NCBI GenBank assembly: GCA_964599565.1
Contig: CAZRFE010000008.1
Location: 1-53,927 of the forward strand
From: JAJUFS01 sp964599565
GTDB taxonomy: Bacteria > Pseudomonadota > Gammaproteobacteria > Natronospirales > JAJUFS01
Length of the DNA stretch: 53,927 bases
Direction of reading: 5' to 3'
The notes beneath the pieces were generated by a model that did no database searches, was not told the origin of the DNA, and saw only the letters and a list, made by a program, of their open reading frames with translations. How positions within the stretch are numbered: the stretch's first letter is position 1; each line of letters opens with the position of its first letter. Both the position numbers and the translations under genes were made by a program. Shown piece after piece: positions 26,076-34,221 of this stretch.

Positions 26076-27490
26076 AACGTCCCGGCTTCAATCTCTCCCT
26101 GAAGCTGTTCCTGGTCGTTTTCCTCACCAGCCTGCTCGCCATCGTCCTGATGAGCACCGCGATGCGCACGGGCTTTCAGCGCGGCTTCCTCAATTTCCTG
26201 AGCGAACTCGAACTGCGCCGGCTCGGCCAGCTTGAGAACGTGCTCGAGCAGGCCTACGCAACGCGCGGCGACTGGGCGTTCCTGCAGAGCGATTCGCGCA
26301 ACTGGCGCATCTTTCTCGTGCGCTTTCTGCAGGCCGAAGAAATCAAGGGACGCATGAATCCCTACAGCGCACCGCCGCCGTCGCCGACATTGCTTGCGCG
26401 CCTTGCGCTGCTTGATCCCCAGCGCCGCATCATCGCCGGCGAAGCCGCCGCTGCACCGGAAGCCGTGCTGCGTCCGCTGCACGTGCGAAACCGCGTCGTC
26501 GGTTACCTTGCCGTCGCGCCCGTGCAGAGCGTGAGCGAAGCCGCGGAAGTCACCTTTCTCGACCAGCAGCTGCGCGTACTGTTCGTGAGCGGCGGCCTCA
26601 CCGCCGCGCTCGCCGCGCTCGCCGCCATCCTGCTGACGCGGCTGTTCGTGCGTCCGCTGCGCATCGCGACGCGCTCCGTGCGACAGCTCGCCGGCGGCCG
26701 CTACGACGTGCAGTTGCCGGAGAACAACCGCGACGACATCGGCCGGCTGTACGGCGACATCAACCACCTCGCCGCCACGCTCGCGAACAACGAACGGCTG
26801 CGGCGCGAATACACCTCCGACATCGCGCACGAACTGCGCACGCCGCTCGCGATCCTGCGCGGCGAACTGGAAGCGATCGAGGACGGCGTGCGGCCGATGA
26901 ACGAGCAGACGCTCGCCTCGCTGCACGGCGAACTCGCGCAGTTGAGCAAGCTCGTCGACGACCTGCACAAGCTGCAGATGGCGGATCTCGGCGCGCTCAA
27001 TTACCGCACCGAGCAGGTCGACGTCCGCGCGCTGATCGAAGAGGCGCGCGCGCGCTTCGCGGAACGCTACGCGGCGGCGAACATCACCGTGACTGTCGCC
27101 GCCGACGCCGCACCCGTGATGCTCGACGCCGACGCCGACCAGCTCGGCCACCTGTTCAGCAACCTGTTCGAGAACACGCTGCGCTACACGGATGCCGGCG
27201 GGCGGCTGGACGTCGCCGTGCAGGCGAGCACGGAAACCGTCGAAGTCGATTTCATGGACACGGCGCCCGGCGTTTCCGGGGAAGACCTGCCGCGCATTCT
27301 CGATCGCATGTTCCGCGCCGAAGGTTCGCGCAACCGCGCAAGCGGCGGGCATGGACTCGGCCTTGCCATCTGCCAGAAGATCGTCGCCGCGCATCGCGGC
27401 AGCATCGAGGCGCGCCACTCGCCGCTCGGCGGCGTGTGGATGCACATGCGCTTTCCACGCAACACGACCGCAACCGGAGAGACACCGTGA
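26072..27490 (+). CDS. baeS: Sensor histidine kinase BaeS
   Basis: A 472-aa envelope-stress sensor kinase. Membrane helix 1 (10-31), a periplasmic domain (32-165), helix 2 (167-192), HAMP (193-245), the H-box SDIAHELRTPLAIL with phospho-acceptor His253, N-box LFSNLFENTLRYT, the DTAPGVS loop and EGSRNRASGGHGLGLAIC, which is almost word-for-word E. coli BaeS. Start is TTG 26072; no ATG is available in frame upstream and the N-terminus matches the family. The baeR GTG overlaps its stop (GTGA). BaeSR homologues react to envelope damage and control efflux and periplasmic chaperones. Confidence 0.93.
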   Translation: MKRPGFNLSLKLFLVVFLTSLLAIVLMSTAMRTGFQRGFLNFLSELELRRLGQLENVLEQAYATRGDWAFLQSDSRNWRIFLVRFLQAEEIKGRMNPYSAPPPSPTLLARLALLDPQRRIIAGEAAAAPEAVLRPLHVRNRVVGYLAVAPVQSVSEAAEVTFLDQQLRVLFVSGGLTAALAALAAILLTRLFVRPLRIATRSVRQLAGGRYDVQLPENNRDDIGRLYGDINHLAATLANNERLRREYTSDIAHELRTPLAILRGELEAIEDGVRPMNEQTLASLHGELAQLSKLVDDLHKLQMADLGALNYRTEQVDVRALIEEARARFAERYAAANITVTVAADAAPVMLDADADQLGHLFSNLFENTLRYTDAGGRLDVAVQASTETVEVDFMDTAPGVSGEDLPRILDRMFRAEGSRNRASGGHGLGLAICQKIVAAHRGSIEARHSPLGGVWMHMRFPRNTTATGETP

Positions 27491-28179
27491 ATCCAGCCGA
27501 CATCCTGATCGTCGAGGACGAACCCAAGATCGCCGAACTGCTCGCGGACTACCTGCGCGCCGCCGGCCACAATCCGCGCACGCTCGCGGACGGTCGCGAC
27601 GTCGTGCCCGCCGTGCGCGCGAAACAGCCGGACGTCATCCTGCTCGATCTCATGCTGCCCGGCCGCGACGGCATCGACATCTGCCGCGAACTGCGCAGCT
27701 TCACGCAGGTGCCGATCATCATGGTCACGGCGAAGGTCGAGGAAGTCGACCGCCTGCTCGGCCTCGAACTCGGCGCGGACGACTACATCTGCAAGCCGTT
27801 CAGCCCGCGCGAAGTCGTCGCACGCGTGAAGGCGCTGCTGCGGCGCATGCAGGCCGGCAGCGAACCGGACGCCGGCGGGCTGTCCATCGACGGCGACCGT
27901 TTCGAGGCAAGCATCGACGGCGTGCGGCTTGATCTCACCGCCGTGGAATTCCGGCTTCTGCAGACGCTCGCCGCGACGCCCGGCCGCGTCTATTCGCGCG
28001 ACCAGCTGATGGAACACATCTATTCCGATCACCGCATCGTCGGCGACCGTACCGTCGACAGCCACGTCAAGAACCTGCGCCGCAAGCTCGCCGCCGTGCG
28101 TCCGGGCATCGACATGGTGCAATCCGTCTACGGCGTCGGCTATCGCTTCGATCCAGGCCCCGATCGCGCAGCGCAGTAA
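27487..28179 (+). CDS. baeR: Response regulator BaeR
   Basis: A 230-aa OmpR-type regulator. The receiver has the acidic pair E10/D11, phospho-acceptor D54 in LLDLMLPGRDG, and MVTAKVEEVDRLLGLELGADDYICKP, as in E. coli BaeR. The winged helix covers about 130-222 (DRTVDSHVKNLRRKL recognition helix, YGVGYRF end). GTG 27487 is the start, overlapping the baeS stop, with CGGAGA as SD. An in-frame ATG at 27436 lies inside baeS and is not needed. Confidence 0.95.
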   Translation: MNPADILIVEDEPKIAELLADYLRAAGHNPRTLADGRDVVPAVRAKQPDVILLDLMLPGRDGIDICRELRSFTQVPIIMVTAKVEEVDRLLGLELGADDYICKPFSPREVVARVKALLRRMQAGSEPDAGGLSIDGDRFEASIDGVRLDLTAVEFRLLQTLAATPGRVYSRDQLMEHIYSDHRIVGDRTVDSHVKNLRRKLAAVRPGIDMVQSVYGVGYRFDPGPDRAAQ

Positions 28180-28225
28180 ACGCAAAGCCCGTTGCGTGTT
28201 CCGCGCAAATCGCGGAGCATGCGGT

Positions 28226-28251
28226 CGTCCGAAGACGGACGGAGCATTTTT
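28226..28251 (+). terminator. Weak terminator-like hairpin after baeR
   Basis: CGTCCG / AAGA / CGGACG stem (28226-28241) followed by GAGCATTTTT. The stem is short and the T-run is displaced. Confidence 0.4.
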
Positions 28252-28290
28252 CCGCCGCACGCTCCGCGGCCTCGCCCCAAGGAAAACATC

Positions 28291-28881
28291 ATGTTCCCGC
28301 GCCCGATGCATCGCGCCGGCAACCTGCTTGCCGGACTCCTGCTTGCCGTACTCGCCGTCTCGCCCGCGCCTGCGGCGGATCTTGAAACCTACCGCCTCAC
28401 CGACGCGACGCTGGACAAGTACGAGCGCGCCACCGAGATCATGTACGACTACGCGACACAGCATCCCGAAGTGCTGAACGCGATGGACGACGACGAAGAC
28501 GACACGGACATGGACTTCGCGGCGATGGCGAAGCGTTTCGACGAGAAGGCGCCTGGCCTTCGCAAGCAGATGGAAGCGACGGGACTTCCGCTGGAAGAAT
28601 ATTTCACGTTCGCCATCTCCATGGCCGCGAACGCGTTCGGCGCCGCGATGGCCGAGCAGTTCGGCGCGGACGAATCGAAGCTCACCGCCGTGCAGCGCGA
28701 CAACATGGCGTTCATCCGCAAGAACCAGGAGCGCTTCGAGCAGTTCAGCCAGCGCATGGAACAGAAGTACGGCCCACTGATGAGCTCGGACGAGGATTCG
28801 GATTACTACGAAGACGAAGATGAGTACTACGAAGACGATTCGTATGACGACGAATCGGAAGATTCATACGAGAGCGAATGA
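28291..28881 (+). CDS. Secreted protein with an extremely acidic, Tyr/Ser-rich tail
   Basis: A 196-aa protein with a signal peptide (1-29, ending PAPA-A). The mature part is helical and acidic, with DDDEDDTD near residues 66-73, then a globular-looking Gln/Met-rich region. The last 32 residues are almost only Asp, Glu, Tyr and Ser. AAGGAAAA lies before ATG 28291. No family recognised. Such tails bind divalent metals or basic proteins in other contexts; that is only a suggestion here. It follows baeSR by 111 nt and may or may not be in its regulon. Confidence 0.75.
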   Translation: MFPRPMHRAGNLLAGLLLAVLAVSPAPAADLETYRLTDATLDKYERATEIMYDYATQHPEVLNAMDDDEDDTDMDFAAMAKRFDEKAPGLRKQMEATGLPLEEYFTFAISMAANAFGAAMAEQFGADESKLTAVQRDNMAFIRKNQERFEQFSQRMEQKYGPLMSSDEDSDYYEDEDEYYEDDSYDDESEDSYESE

Positions 28882-28913
28882 TCCAGGCGCCTCGCGCGCC
28901 CGCACACCTTCCC

Positions 28914-28944
28914 GCGCGGCGTGGCGGACACCGCCACGCCGCGC
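28914..28944. terminator. GC-rich 14-bp hairpin between convergent genes
   Basis: GCGCGGCGTGGCGG / ACA / CCGCCACGCCGCGC, a perfect stem followed by pyrimidine-rich sequence (ATCCTTCTTCCC). A likely terminator for the acidic-tail gene and the convergent yqj-type operon. Confidence 0.65.
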
Positions 28945-28988
28945 ATCCTTCTTCCCTCGTACATGGCAGCCTTCGCGCCCGTTGCCGA

Positions 28989-29417
28989 TCAGTGCAGCAC
29001 GTTCGGCGGTTGCGGCGCCTGCTGAACCTCGTTCACCGTTTCCTGCACGTCGTGGCTCTGCTTGGCGAGCACGCCGATGGAACCCATCTGCAGCATCGTC
29101 AGCAACGGCTTGCTCACCTGTCCCAGCACGGACTTCAGCAGCGAACCGCCGCCCGAGGCGCGCGCCCTGCCGCGACCCTTCGCTTTCGACGAACGCGTCG
29201 TCAGTATCTCGGCGGCGATGAAGCCCATGCTGCCCGCGAACAGCAGGCTCGTCGGCGACGTCAGCCGCCGCATCACGCTGCCGTGAAACGCGCGGCTGTG
29301 CGCCACCGCCTGCGAGCGTTCAAGCGCGATGCGCCGTTCCATGTCCGCGATGCGCTCCGAAAGCCGGCGCGCATCGGATGCGTGTGAAGCGAGTTTCGTG
29401 TCGCGCGAGTCGGGCAT
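28989..29417 (-). CDS. Hypothetical membrane-associated protein, third gene of yqjD/yqjE-like operon
   Basis: A 142-aa protein: residues 10-45 are a charged amphipathic helix (SDARRLSERIADMERRIALE), then a hydrophobic segment near 58-75 (LLFAGSMGFIAAEIL), a basic Gly/Arg-rich stretch and a second hydrophobic patch. Its position after YqjE-like and DUF883 genes parallels E. coli yqjDEK, but sequence resemblance to YqjK is weak. ATG 29417 shares a base with the preceding stop (TGATG). Confidence 0.6.
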   Translation of the reverse strand: MPDSRDTKLASHASDARRLSERIADMERRIALERSQAVAHSRAFHGSVMRRLTSPTSLLFAGSMGFIAAEILTTRSSKAKGRGRARASGGGSLLKSVLGQVSKPLLTMLQMGSIGVLAKQSHDVQETVNEVQQAPQPPNVLH

Positions 29418-29869
29418 CAATGCACTCCTTTACCCTGCAGATCCGTTTCATCCGCCCGCGCGGGACGCAGGCTGCGGATCGTCGCCGGGAACGCGAGGTC
29501 GCGGCGCTTGTAGCGGATCAGGAAATAAAGACCGGCGGCAACGGCGAGATTCGCGAGCACCGCAACGAGAATCGCAAGCGCGGGCGAAAGGTTCGCCGCG
29601 ATCATGCCGAACACGCCGGCCGCGACAAGCCCGAGCCACGCGCTCACGAGAAGAATCGCCATCATCACGCCGGCCGCGATCATGATGATGAGGCTCTGCC
29701 CCGCACGTTTTGTCTCGAGCGCGGCGAGCACGACGTAGTCGTGCGCCATGCCCTGCATTTCACGCAGCAGCGAACCCGCCCCTTCGAGAAGGCCCGGACC
29801 GGTTGCCGGCTGCCGCGCCGCGTCCTTCGGCACGCGCCGCTCGCGCGGCGCTTCATTCACATCCTGCAT
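29417..29869 (-). CDS. YqjE/phage-holin family membrane protein
   Basis: A 150-aa protein with two central membrane helices (about 60-85 and 92-115), the arrangement of the YqjE/Phage_holin_3_6 family, with a disordered N-terminus and a cytoplasmic basic C-tail. It overlaps its neighbours on both sides through TGATG junctions, so the three proteins are made together. In E. coli the equivalent proteins are inner-membrane proteins that appear in stationary phase. No lysis function is implied. Confidence 0.75.
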   Translation of the reverse strand: MQDVNEAPRERRVPKDAARQPATGPGLLEGAGSLLREMQGMAHDYVVLAALETKRAGQSLIIMIAAGVMMAILLVSAWLGLVAAGVFGMIAANLSPALAILVAVLANLAVAAGLYFLIRYKRRDLAFPATIRSLRPARADETDLQGKGVH

Positions 29870-30186
29870 CAATGATCCGAGCGCAGGATGCGGCTGAGCA
29901 GGAAGCCTGCCGCAACGGCGATGCCGATGGTCGCAACCGGATGCGTCTGCACGTAGGTGCGCGTCTGCGCCATCACGCGTTCCTTCGTTTCCGCGAAGCG
30001 CTCGCTGCCTTCGCCGAGAGATTCGGTTGCGCGGCTTGCCGCACCCGCAAGGCGATCGACGGTGTCATGCACGCCGCGCGCCGCGCGATCGACCGTGTCA
30101 TGCGCGCTCGCCTGTGCGTGACGACGCTTGGCTTCCGCACGACCGTTGCCTGCAGTGGTGGAATTGGTCTTGTCTGTCGGTTCCAT
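29869..30186 (-). CDS. DUF883 family protein (ElaB/YqjD-like)
   Basis: A 105-aa protein: a long amphipathic helix (25-75) with repeated HDTVDR units, then a C-terminal membrane anchor THPVATIGIAVAAGFLLSRIL (82-102), the DUF883 signature. E. coli homologues are C-tail-anchored inner-membrane proteins that bind ribosomes in stationary phase. ATG 30186 behind AGGAGAAAG is preferred over longer upstream frames. First gene of a three-gene overlapped operon. Confidence 0.85.
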   Translation of the reverse strand: MEPTDKTNSTTAGNGRAEAKRRHAQASAHDTVDRAARGVHDTVDRLAGAASRATESLGEGSERFAETKERVMAQTRTYVQTHPVATIGIAVAAGFLLSRILRSDH

Positions 30187-30491
30187 ATCTTTCTCCTGGT
30201 GGACGTCGTGGCACGAATCGGATTCGCCTGTCTTGTCGATTGGTATTGCTTGCAGGTTTTTCAAGAATGCGTACGTTCGCGTGCGGCATGCGTTCATGCG
30301 CACCCTGCACAGGAAACCGTTCGCGCGCGCGCATGCCTATCGGCGATTACCCGTAGTGCGATCTGTCAGCGCGTGCGGCTGCGAAACCGCAACAGCATGT
30401 GCGCACGTTTCATGCGCATCTGCGGCATTTACCCTAATGCGCGCGCGGGGGTGCGTTCGCATAGTGAACATGCGCCCACCCGGAGCCGCCG
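30187..30491. other. 305-nt divergent intergenic region with repeated ATGCGC-type words
   Basis: No gene seen. It must hold the promoters of the DUF883 operon and of the secreted protein at 30492. TTCATGCGCA occurs twice (30293-30302 and 30409-30418) and related words (GCATGCG, AATGCGC, CATGCGC) recur. A TTGAAA on the minus strand near 30260 could be a -35, but no well-spaced -10 was found. Confidence 0.4.
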
Positions 30492-31007
30492 ATGCGTTTC
30501 ATTCGTCTCATGTTTTCCATGCTCGTCCTTCTGCCGATGCCCGCAACGGCGTGCGGCAACGCAGCGTTCAACCGGCTCGCGTTGCTTGTCGGCGAATGGC
30601 AGGTGTTTCGCGACGATGCGAGCGCCGGTGAATTCGCGCTGCGCCGTGGCGCGGGCGATTGCGCGCTCGTCGAGCAATGGAAAACCGTCGACGGCAAGAG
30701 CGCCATCGGGCTTCACTGGGTCGAACCCGATCCGCAGAACGCCGACGAAGCCGCAACCATCCTTCGCCAGGTGTATGTCGACAGCACCGGCTGGTTCATC
30801 CATGCCGACGGTGCGATCGCCGGCAACGCGCTGGTCTACACCGGCAACGCGATGGAGGACGACGAACCCGTGCTCCTGCGCGTGACGCTGCACGGTCTTG
30901 GCACCAACAGGATCGTGCACATCGGCGATGTATCGAGAGATGGCGGCGAAACCTGGAATCATGTCTCCACGCTGATCTATATCGCGCGCGATCGCGCGGC
31001 GGACTGA
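30492..31007 (+). CDS. Secreted hypothetical protein (DUF1579-like)
   Basis: A 171-aa protein with a signal peptide (1-20, ending ATA) and a predicted beta-rich body. The opening LALLVGEWQVFRDD, an early GxW after the signal peptide, and later WKTVDGK, LHWVEPD and RDGGETW resemble the lipocalin-like DUF1579 fold. Ends at 31007 opposite the convergent gene. Role unknown. Confidence 0.65.
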   Translation: MRFIRLMFSMLVLLPMPATACGNAAFNRLALLVGEWQVFRDDASAGEFALRRGAGDCALVEQWKTVDGKSAIGLHWVEPDPQNADEAATILRQVYVDSTGWFIHADGAIAGNALVYTGNAMEDDEPVLLRVTLHGLGTNRIVHIGDVSRDGGETWNHVSTLIYIARDRAAD

Positions 31008-31048
31008 TCGTCGCGCGCGGTCATCCATTCCTTCCGGCAGGCACGGCA

Positions 31049-31070
31049 ACGCTGCGCGCATGCGCAGCGT
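31049..31070. terminator. Hairpin between convergent genes
   Basis: ACGCTGCGC / GCAT / GCGCAGCGT, a perfect 9-bp stem with no T-run, located between the 3' ends of the secreted protein and the minus-strand orphan. Confidence 0.45.
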
Positions 31071-31112
31071 CACCGCAGGTTTCGGAATGAGAAGACGTGG
31101 TGACGTGAAACG

Positions 31113-31886
31113 CTACAGCAGCGCTGTCAGTTCCTCGGAGTAGGAATTCCAGAACGCGTTGTAGCCGGGAAGCGGCGTACCGGCGGCATCGGATTGTGCG
31201 CCGGCATTCATCGCGGGCTCCCGGTGCTGCACGGTGATGATGCGATGCCGGTTGCTGTGCCTTTCCCGGTAAACCCAGGCGAGCGGGCGATCGAGAACAC
31301 GTGCGAGTGCACTGACCGCGCATTCCGCGAAGTTTTCCGGCAGCTCGGCGGTGTTGATTGCGCTGATTTCCGTGTAGTCGCCGTAGTCGCGGAATTCAAG
31401 GCGAAGGGTATCGACGGATACGATGGCGCCGCGCGTGTGGTGTCCCGCTGCGTGACGAACGGTTGTCGGATACAGGAAATGTCCCGGCACGATGACGCGC
31501 GTGAACGAGCTTTGCACGGAACGCTCATCGATGCGCGTCCATTCGTGCACATGGCCATGCACCGCGAGACCGTTGGAGCCGCGCGCGAGCCGCAGCTGCA
31601 CGTCGTTCGCAATCCACGTCGAGCTGCTGCGCTCGACACCGGCGAGATTGAACAGGACAGCGGACGGTTCATCGATGTTGAAATAGCCGCCTTCGCCAAT
31701 CCATTCATCACGGAACGAGCCGCGCGGCTGGAAGTGGTAGAGAAAGCAGCCATCGCCGGGATCGCAGTGAGCACGCCCCTTCTGCGACGACAGTCCGCCA
31801 CCGTTCATTGCGGTGATGGTCGATTCGATGAAATCGAACCGAAGCCTGCCGGAAACGGCGCGTTGGACGATGTCGGTGACGAGCAT
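31113..31886 (-). CDS. Unrecognised cytoplasmic protein
   Basis: A 257-aa protein without signal peptide or membrane helix. It is His- and aromatic-rich (VHGHVHEWTR, RHAAGHHTRG) and contains a beta-rich middle. ATG 31886 has AGGA seven nt upstream; the frame extends to a TTG at 31907. Codon usage resembles neighbours, so it looks like a real gene. No family is recognised. The upstream 190 nt carry two inverted repeats that may regulate it or the GNAT gene. Confidence 0.6.
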   Translation of the reverse strand: MLVTDIVQRAVSGRLRFDFIESTITAMNGGGLSSQKGRAHCDPGDGCFLYHFQPRGSFRDEWIGEGGYFNIDEPSAVLFNLAGVERSSSTWIANDVQLRLARGSNGLAVHGHVHEWTRIDERSVQSSFTRVIVPGHFLYPTTVRHAAGHHTRGAIVSVDTLRLEFRDYGDYTEISAINTAELPENFAECAVSALARVLDRPLAWVYRERHSNRHRIITVQHREPAMNAGAQSDAAGTPLPGYNAFWNSYSEELTALL

Positions 31887-31994
31887 GTACAGATCCTGTT
31901 CCTGCAAGGCACGAAAAAAACCGGCGACGGGTTTGCGCCGGCGCGAGGCGTGTTATGGAACATGACTGAACGGGTAATCTAACAAGGCAGCGAC

Positions 31995-32019
31995 GTGACG
32001 GAAACCTGTTTTATGTCAC
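31995..32019. promoter_or_regulatory. Inverted repeat GTGAC-N15-GTCAC
   Basis: Half-sites at 31995-31999 and 32015-32019 flank AACCTGTTTT. It lies in the 213-nt region between two minus-strand genes and could be an operator for the downstream orphan at 31113. Confidence 0.3.
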
Positions 32020-32053
32020 GCTGTGCAGCATTCGCTGAGAATCTGCGGTACGA

Positions 32054-32073
32054 CATACAGGTTTTCCTGTATG
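32054..32073. promoter_or_regulatory. Perfect hairpin CATACAGG-TTTT-CCTGTATG
   Basis: An 8-bp inverted repeat with a TTTT loop. It lies between the GNAT stop (32100) and the unrecognised gene, so it may be an operator or a weak terminator. Confidence 0.4.
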
Positions 32074-32099
32074 CAACCGTCGCTTGTACACAAAAGGAA

Positions 32100-32612
32100 T
32101 CAACTGTCGAAGGTGAGCAGCCAGTGCTGTCCGGTGAGCATCGGACCAAACGTGTCGAACGTTTCTTCCGATTCAAGCTGGAAACCCGCAGCTTCATAAA
32201 GACGCCGCGCGGAATGCAGCGCGCTCGTCGTCCAGAGCGTGATGCCTGCATAACCGCAGTCGCGTGCGGTGCGAACGCATTCCTCGACGAGCACGCGGCC
32301 AATGCCGAGCCCGCGCGCGGAAGGTTCGACATACAGCAGGCGCAGCTTCGCGAGGTTTCCGTCGCCGCGCGCAAGAAAGATGGAACCCGCGATGCGGCCT
32401 TCGCGCTCCGCGATCCAGCAGCGTTCGCGCCGCGCGTCATGGTCGCGAAGAAACGCGCCCGCAACTTCCGCGACGAGACCTTCGAACTTCTCGTTCCAGC
32501 CGTACTCTTCCGCGTACAGCGCACCGTGGCGATGAATGATCCAGCCGATGTCGCCGGCGCGCGGATTGCGCAGCACGATGAGCGGATTGCCGTGAACGGT
32601 CATGCGGGACAT
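32100..32612 (-). CDS. GNAT family N-acetyltransferase (MarR-associated type)
   Basis: A 170-aa acetyltransferase. The N-terminal GDIGWIIHRHGALYAEEYGW matches the acetyltransferase half of MarR-GNAT fusion proteins; LLYVEPSARGLGIGRVLVEE holds the acetyl-CoA loop, and GITLWTTSALHSARRLYEAAGF follows. No MarR domain is attached. ATG 32612 begins 1 nt after the upstream gene's stop (TGAGATG), which favours it over ATG 32603. The substrate is unknown. Confidence 0.88.
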   Translation of the reverse strand: MSRMTVHGNPLIVLRNPRAGDIGWIIHRHGALYAEEYGWNEKFEGLVAEVAGAFLRDHDARRERCWIAEREGRIAGSIFLARGDGNLAKLRLLYVEPSARGLGIGRVLVEECVRTARDCGYAGITLWTTSALHSARRLYEAAGFQLESEETFDTFGPMLTGQHWLLTFDS

Positions 32613-32613
32613 C

Positions 32614-32943
32614 TCACGCGAAGATCGCGACCAGCAACGCGGCCAGCGACAGCAGGACGGCAAGTCCGCACAGCAGCTGCACGCGGCGCAGGCGCGCATC
32701 CGCAACCGCCGCGGCTTCTTCGAGTGCGGCGATGGTCGTCTGCAGCTGCGCGGCGAGATCCTTCACGTGCGCGGCGTTCTGCGCCGCCGCCGCCTGCAAC
32801 TCACCGATCTGCCGTTTCAGCAGTTCCTGCGCGTCGCTCGGCGCATCGCTCCTGTTGCGCGTGAACACGGGCGCGGTGGCGGCAATGATGCTGCCAAGGT
32901 GCGGCAGGACGGCTTTCAGTGCAGGAACCAGCCAGGCGGCCAT
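32614..32943 (-). CDS. Small coiled-coil membrane protein
   Basis: A 109-aa protein with an amphipathic N-terminal segment (MAAWLVPALKAVLPHLGSII), an Ala/Gln-rich coiled coil (about 40-82) and a C-terminal membrane helix (about 90-109) at the extreme end. SD CGGAG before ATG 32943. Co-directional and almost abutting the GNAT gene. No known family; layout resembles tail-anchored scaffold proteins. Confidence 0.65.
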   Translation of the reverse strand: MAAWLVPALKAVLPHLGSIIAATAPVFTRNRSDAPSDAQELLKRQIGELQAAAAQNAAHVKDLAAQLQTTIAALEEAAAVADARLRRVQLLCGLAVLLSLAALLVAIFA

Positions 32944-33011
32944 GACGAACTCCGGGCGAGACGGTTGCCTCGTTTTACCGGCTGTCGCGCCTGCGGACAA
33001 GCATTCGCGGA

Positions 33012-34130
33012 CTAGAACGCGGTGATGAGCACGGCGAGCTCGGTCTGCCGGGCGGTGCCGGTCTTCGCCATGATCACCTTGATCTGGCTGCGCACGGTCG
33101 TCACGGATACGCCGCGCAGCGCCGCGATCATTTCGCTTGTCCTGCCGCGCGAAAGCTGCAGTGCGATATCGGTTTCCGCGACGGTGAGCCCGTAACCGCT
33201 TCTCAGGATCAGTACGCGGCGTTCGTCGCCGCTGCGTTCACCGCGCGCAACCACAAGAACGCGCGCCGAGAAGCTGAACGCGAACGCGCGCGAAGGAAGC
33301 CCGATGACATCCAGCACGAGCAATGGCACGGTTTCGCCATCGCCACGCAGGATCACCGTCTTCAGTGACGGTCCAGTCGCCGCGCGGCGTGGCGCGGCCG
33401 CTGCATCGATCGCATCGCGAAGCGTCTTCGCATCGACTGCATTCACGCATTGCAGCAGGCCGTTTCGAAGCTGCAGGCCGCGCTGCGCGCCAACCAGCGC
33501 TTCCGCGGGCGGTGTCAGCGCCAGCACCTTGCCGCTGCCATTGCAGACGAACGCCGGCATGGACAGCGCTTCCATGGTGCCGTTGAGCAGCTCGTCGCCC
33601 TGGCCTTCCAGCGCGATCTGCATGCGCACCGCCGCGCGCACGTGCGGCGCAAGCGACTCGAAGACGGCACGCTCGGCATCCAGGATATGTCCCTGCTGCG
33701 CTGTGCGCGCAACCGCAAGACCAATCATCAGTTCGTCGTTTCTCTCAAGCACCGACGCGCAGAGAAACGGAATGTTCCAGGGGATCGCGAATTCCTGGTA
33801 ATGCGCGTTGCGCCGGTATTCGTCCGGCGTGATGAAATCCGATTCGGCGAGCGACTTGAGAACAGGCGCCTTCATGCCGGCGGCGATGCGCGGATTGACG
33901 TCGGGATCGCCGCCGCCGGCAGCGACGAACGCTTCATGGAAGCCCGGTTCGACGTTGGTCATGATGTTGACGGGAACAGCGGCCCGGGGGCCGACGCAGA
34001 TCAGTTCGCCGACCGCCGAACCTGTCGCGGCAGCGAGTCCTTCCAGCGCGTGATACCAGCTTTCGCCGTTGATCGCCGCGGTATAGAACTCGTCGGTCAG
34101 TGCGAGCCATTGCTCGTCGTTGCGCAGCAT
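33012..34130 (-). CDS. LuxR-type helix-turn-helix regulator
   Basis: A 372-aa protein. A large N-terminal region (1-290) has no recognisable autoinducer pocket or receiver; a PAS-like fold is possible around 190-290 (AFVCNGSGKVLALTPPAEALVG). The C-terminal LuxR helix-turn-helix lies at about 310-370: YGLTVAETDIALQLSRGRT and GVSVTTVRSQIKVIMAKTG, with the invariant recognition-helix pattern. It is the standard layout of orphan LuxR regulators. The adjacent ferritin-like genes are upstream on the same strand; targets are unknown. Confidence 0.85.
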   Translation of the reverse strand: MLRNDEQWLALTDEFYTAAINGESWYHALEGLAAATGSAVGELICVGPRAAVPVNIMTNVEPGFHEAFVAAGGGDPDVNPRIAAGMKAPVLKSLAESDFITPDEYRRNAHYQEFAIPWNIPFLCASVLERNDELMIGLAVARTAQQGHILDAERAVFESLAPHVRAAVRMQIALEGQGDELLNGTMEALSMPAFVCNGSGKVLALTPPAEALVGAQRGLQLRNGLLQCVNAVDAKTLRDAIDAAAAPRRAATGPSLKTVILRGDGETVPLLVLDVIGLPSRAFAFSFSARVLVVARGERSGDERRVLILRSGYGLTVAETDIALQLSRGRTSEMIAALRGVSVTTVRSQIKVIMAKTGTARQTELAVLITAF

Positions 34131-34221
34131 GAGCGTTCCCCCTCTCGCTGCAGAGATTGCAACAGAAAGGGAATCGCGACAAGCATTATGTGAAATTCAC
34201 TTTCGTTTCCGCGACGCACCA

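Noticed and set aside
29417..29869. Prophage holin
   Set aside because: The operon and size match YqjE-type housekeeping proteins; no phage genes are nearby.
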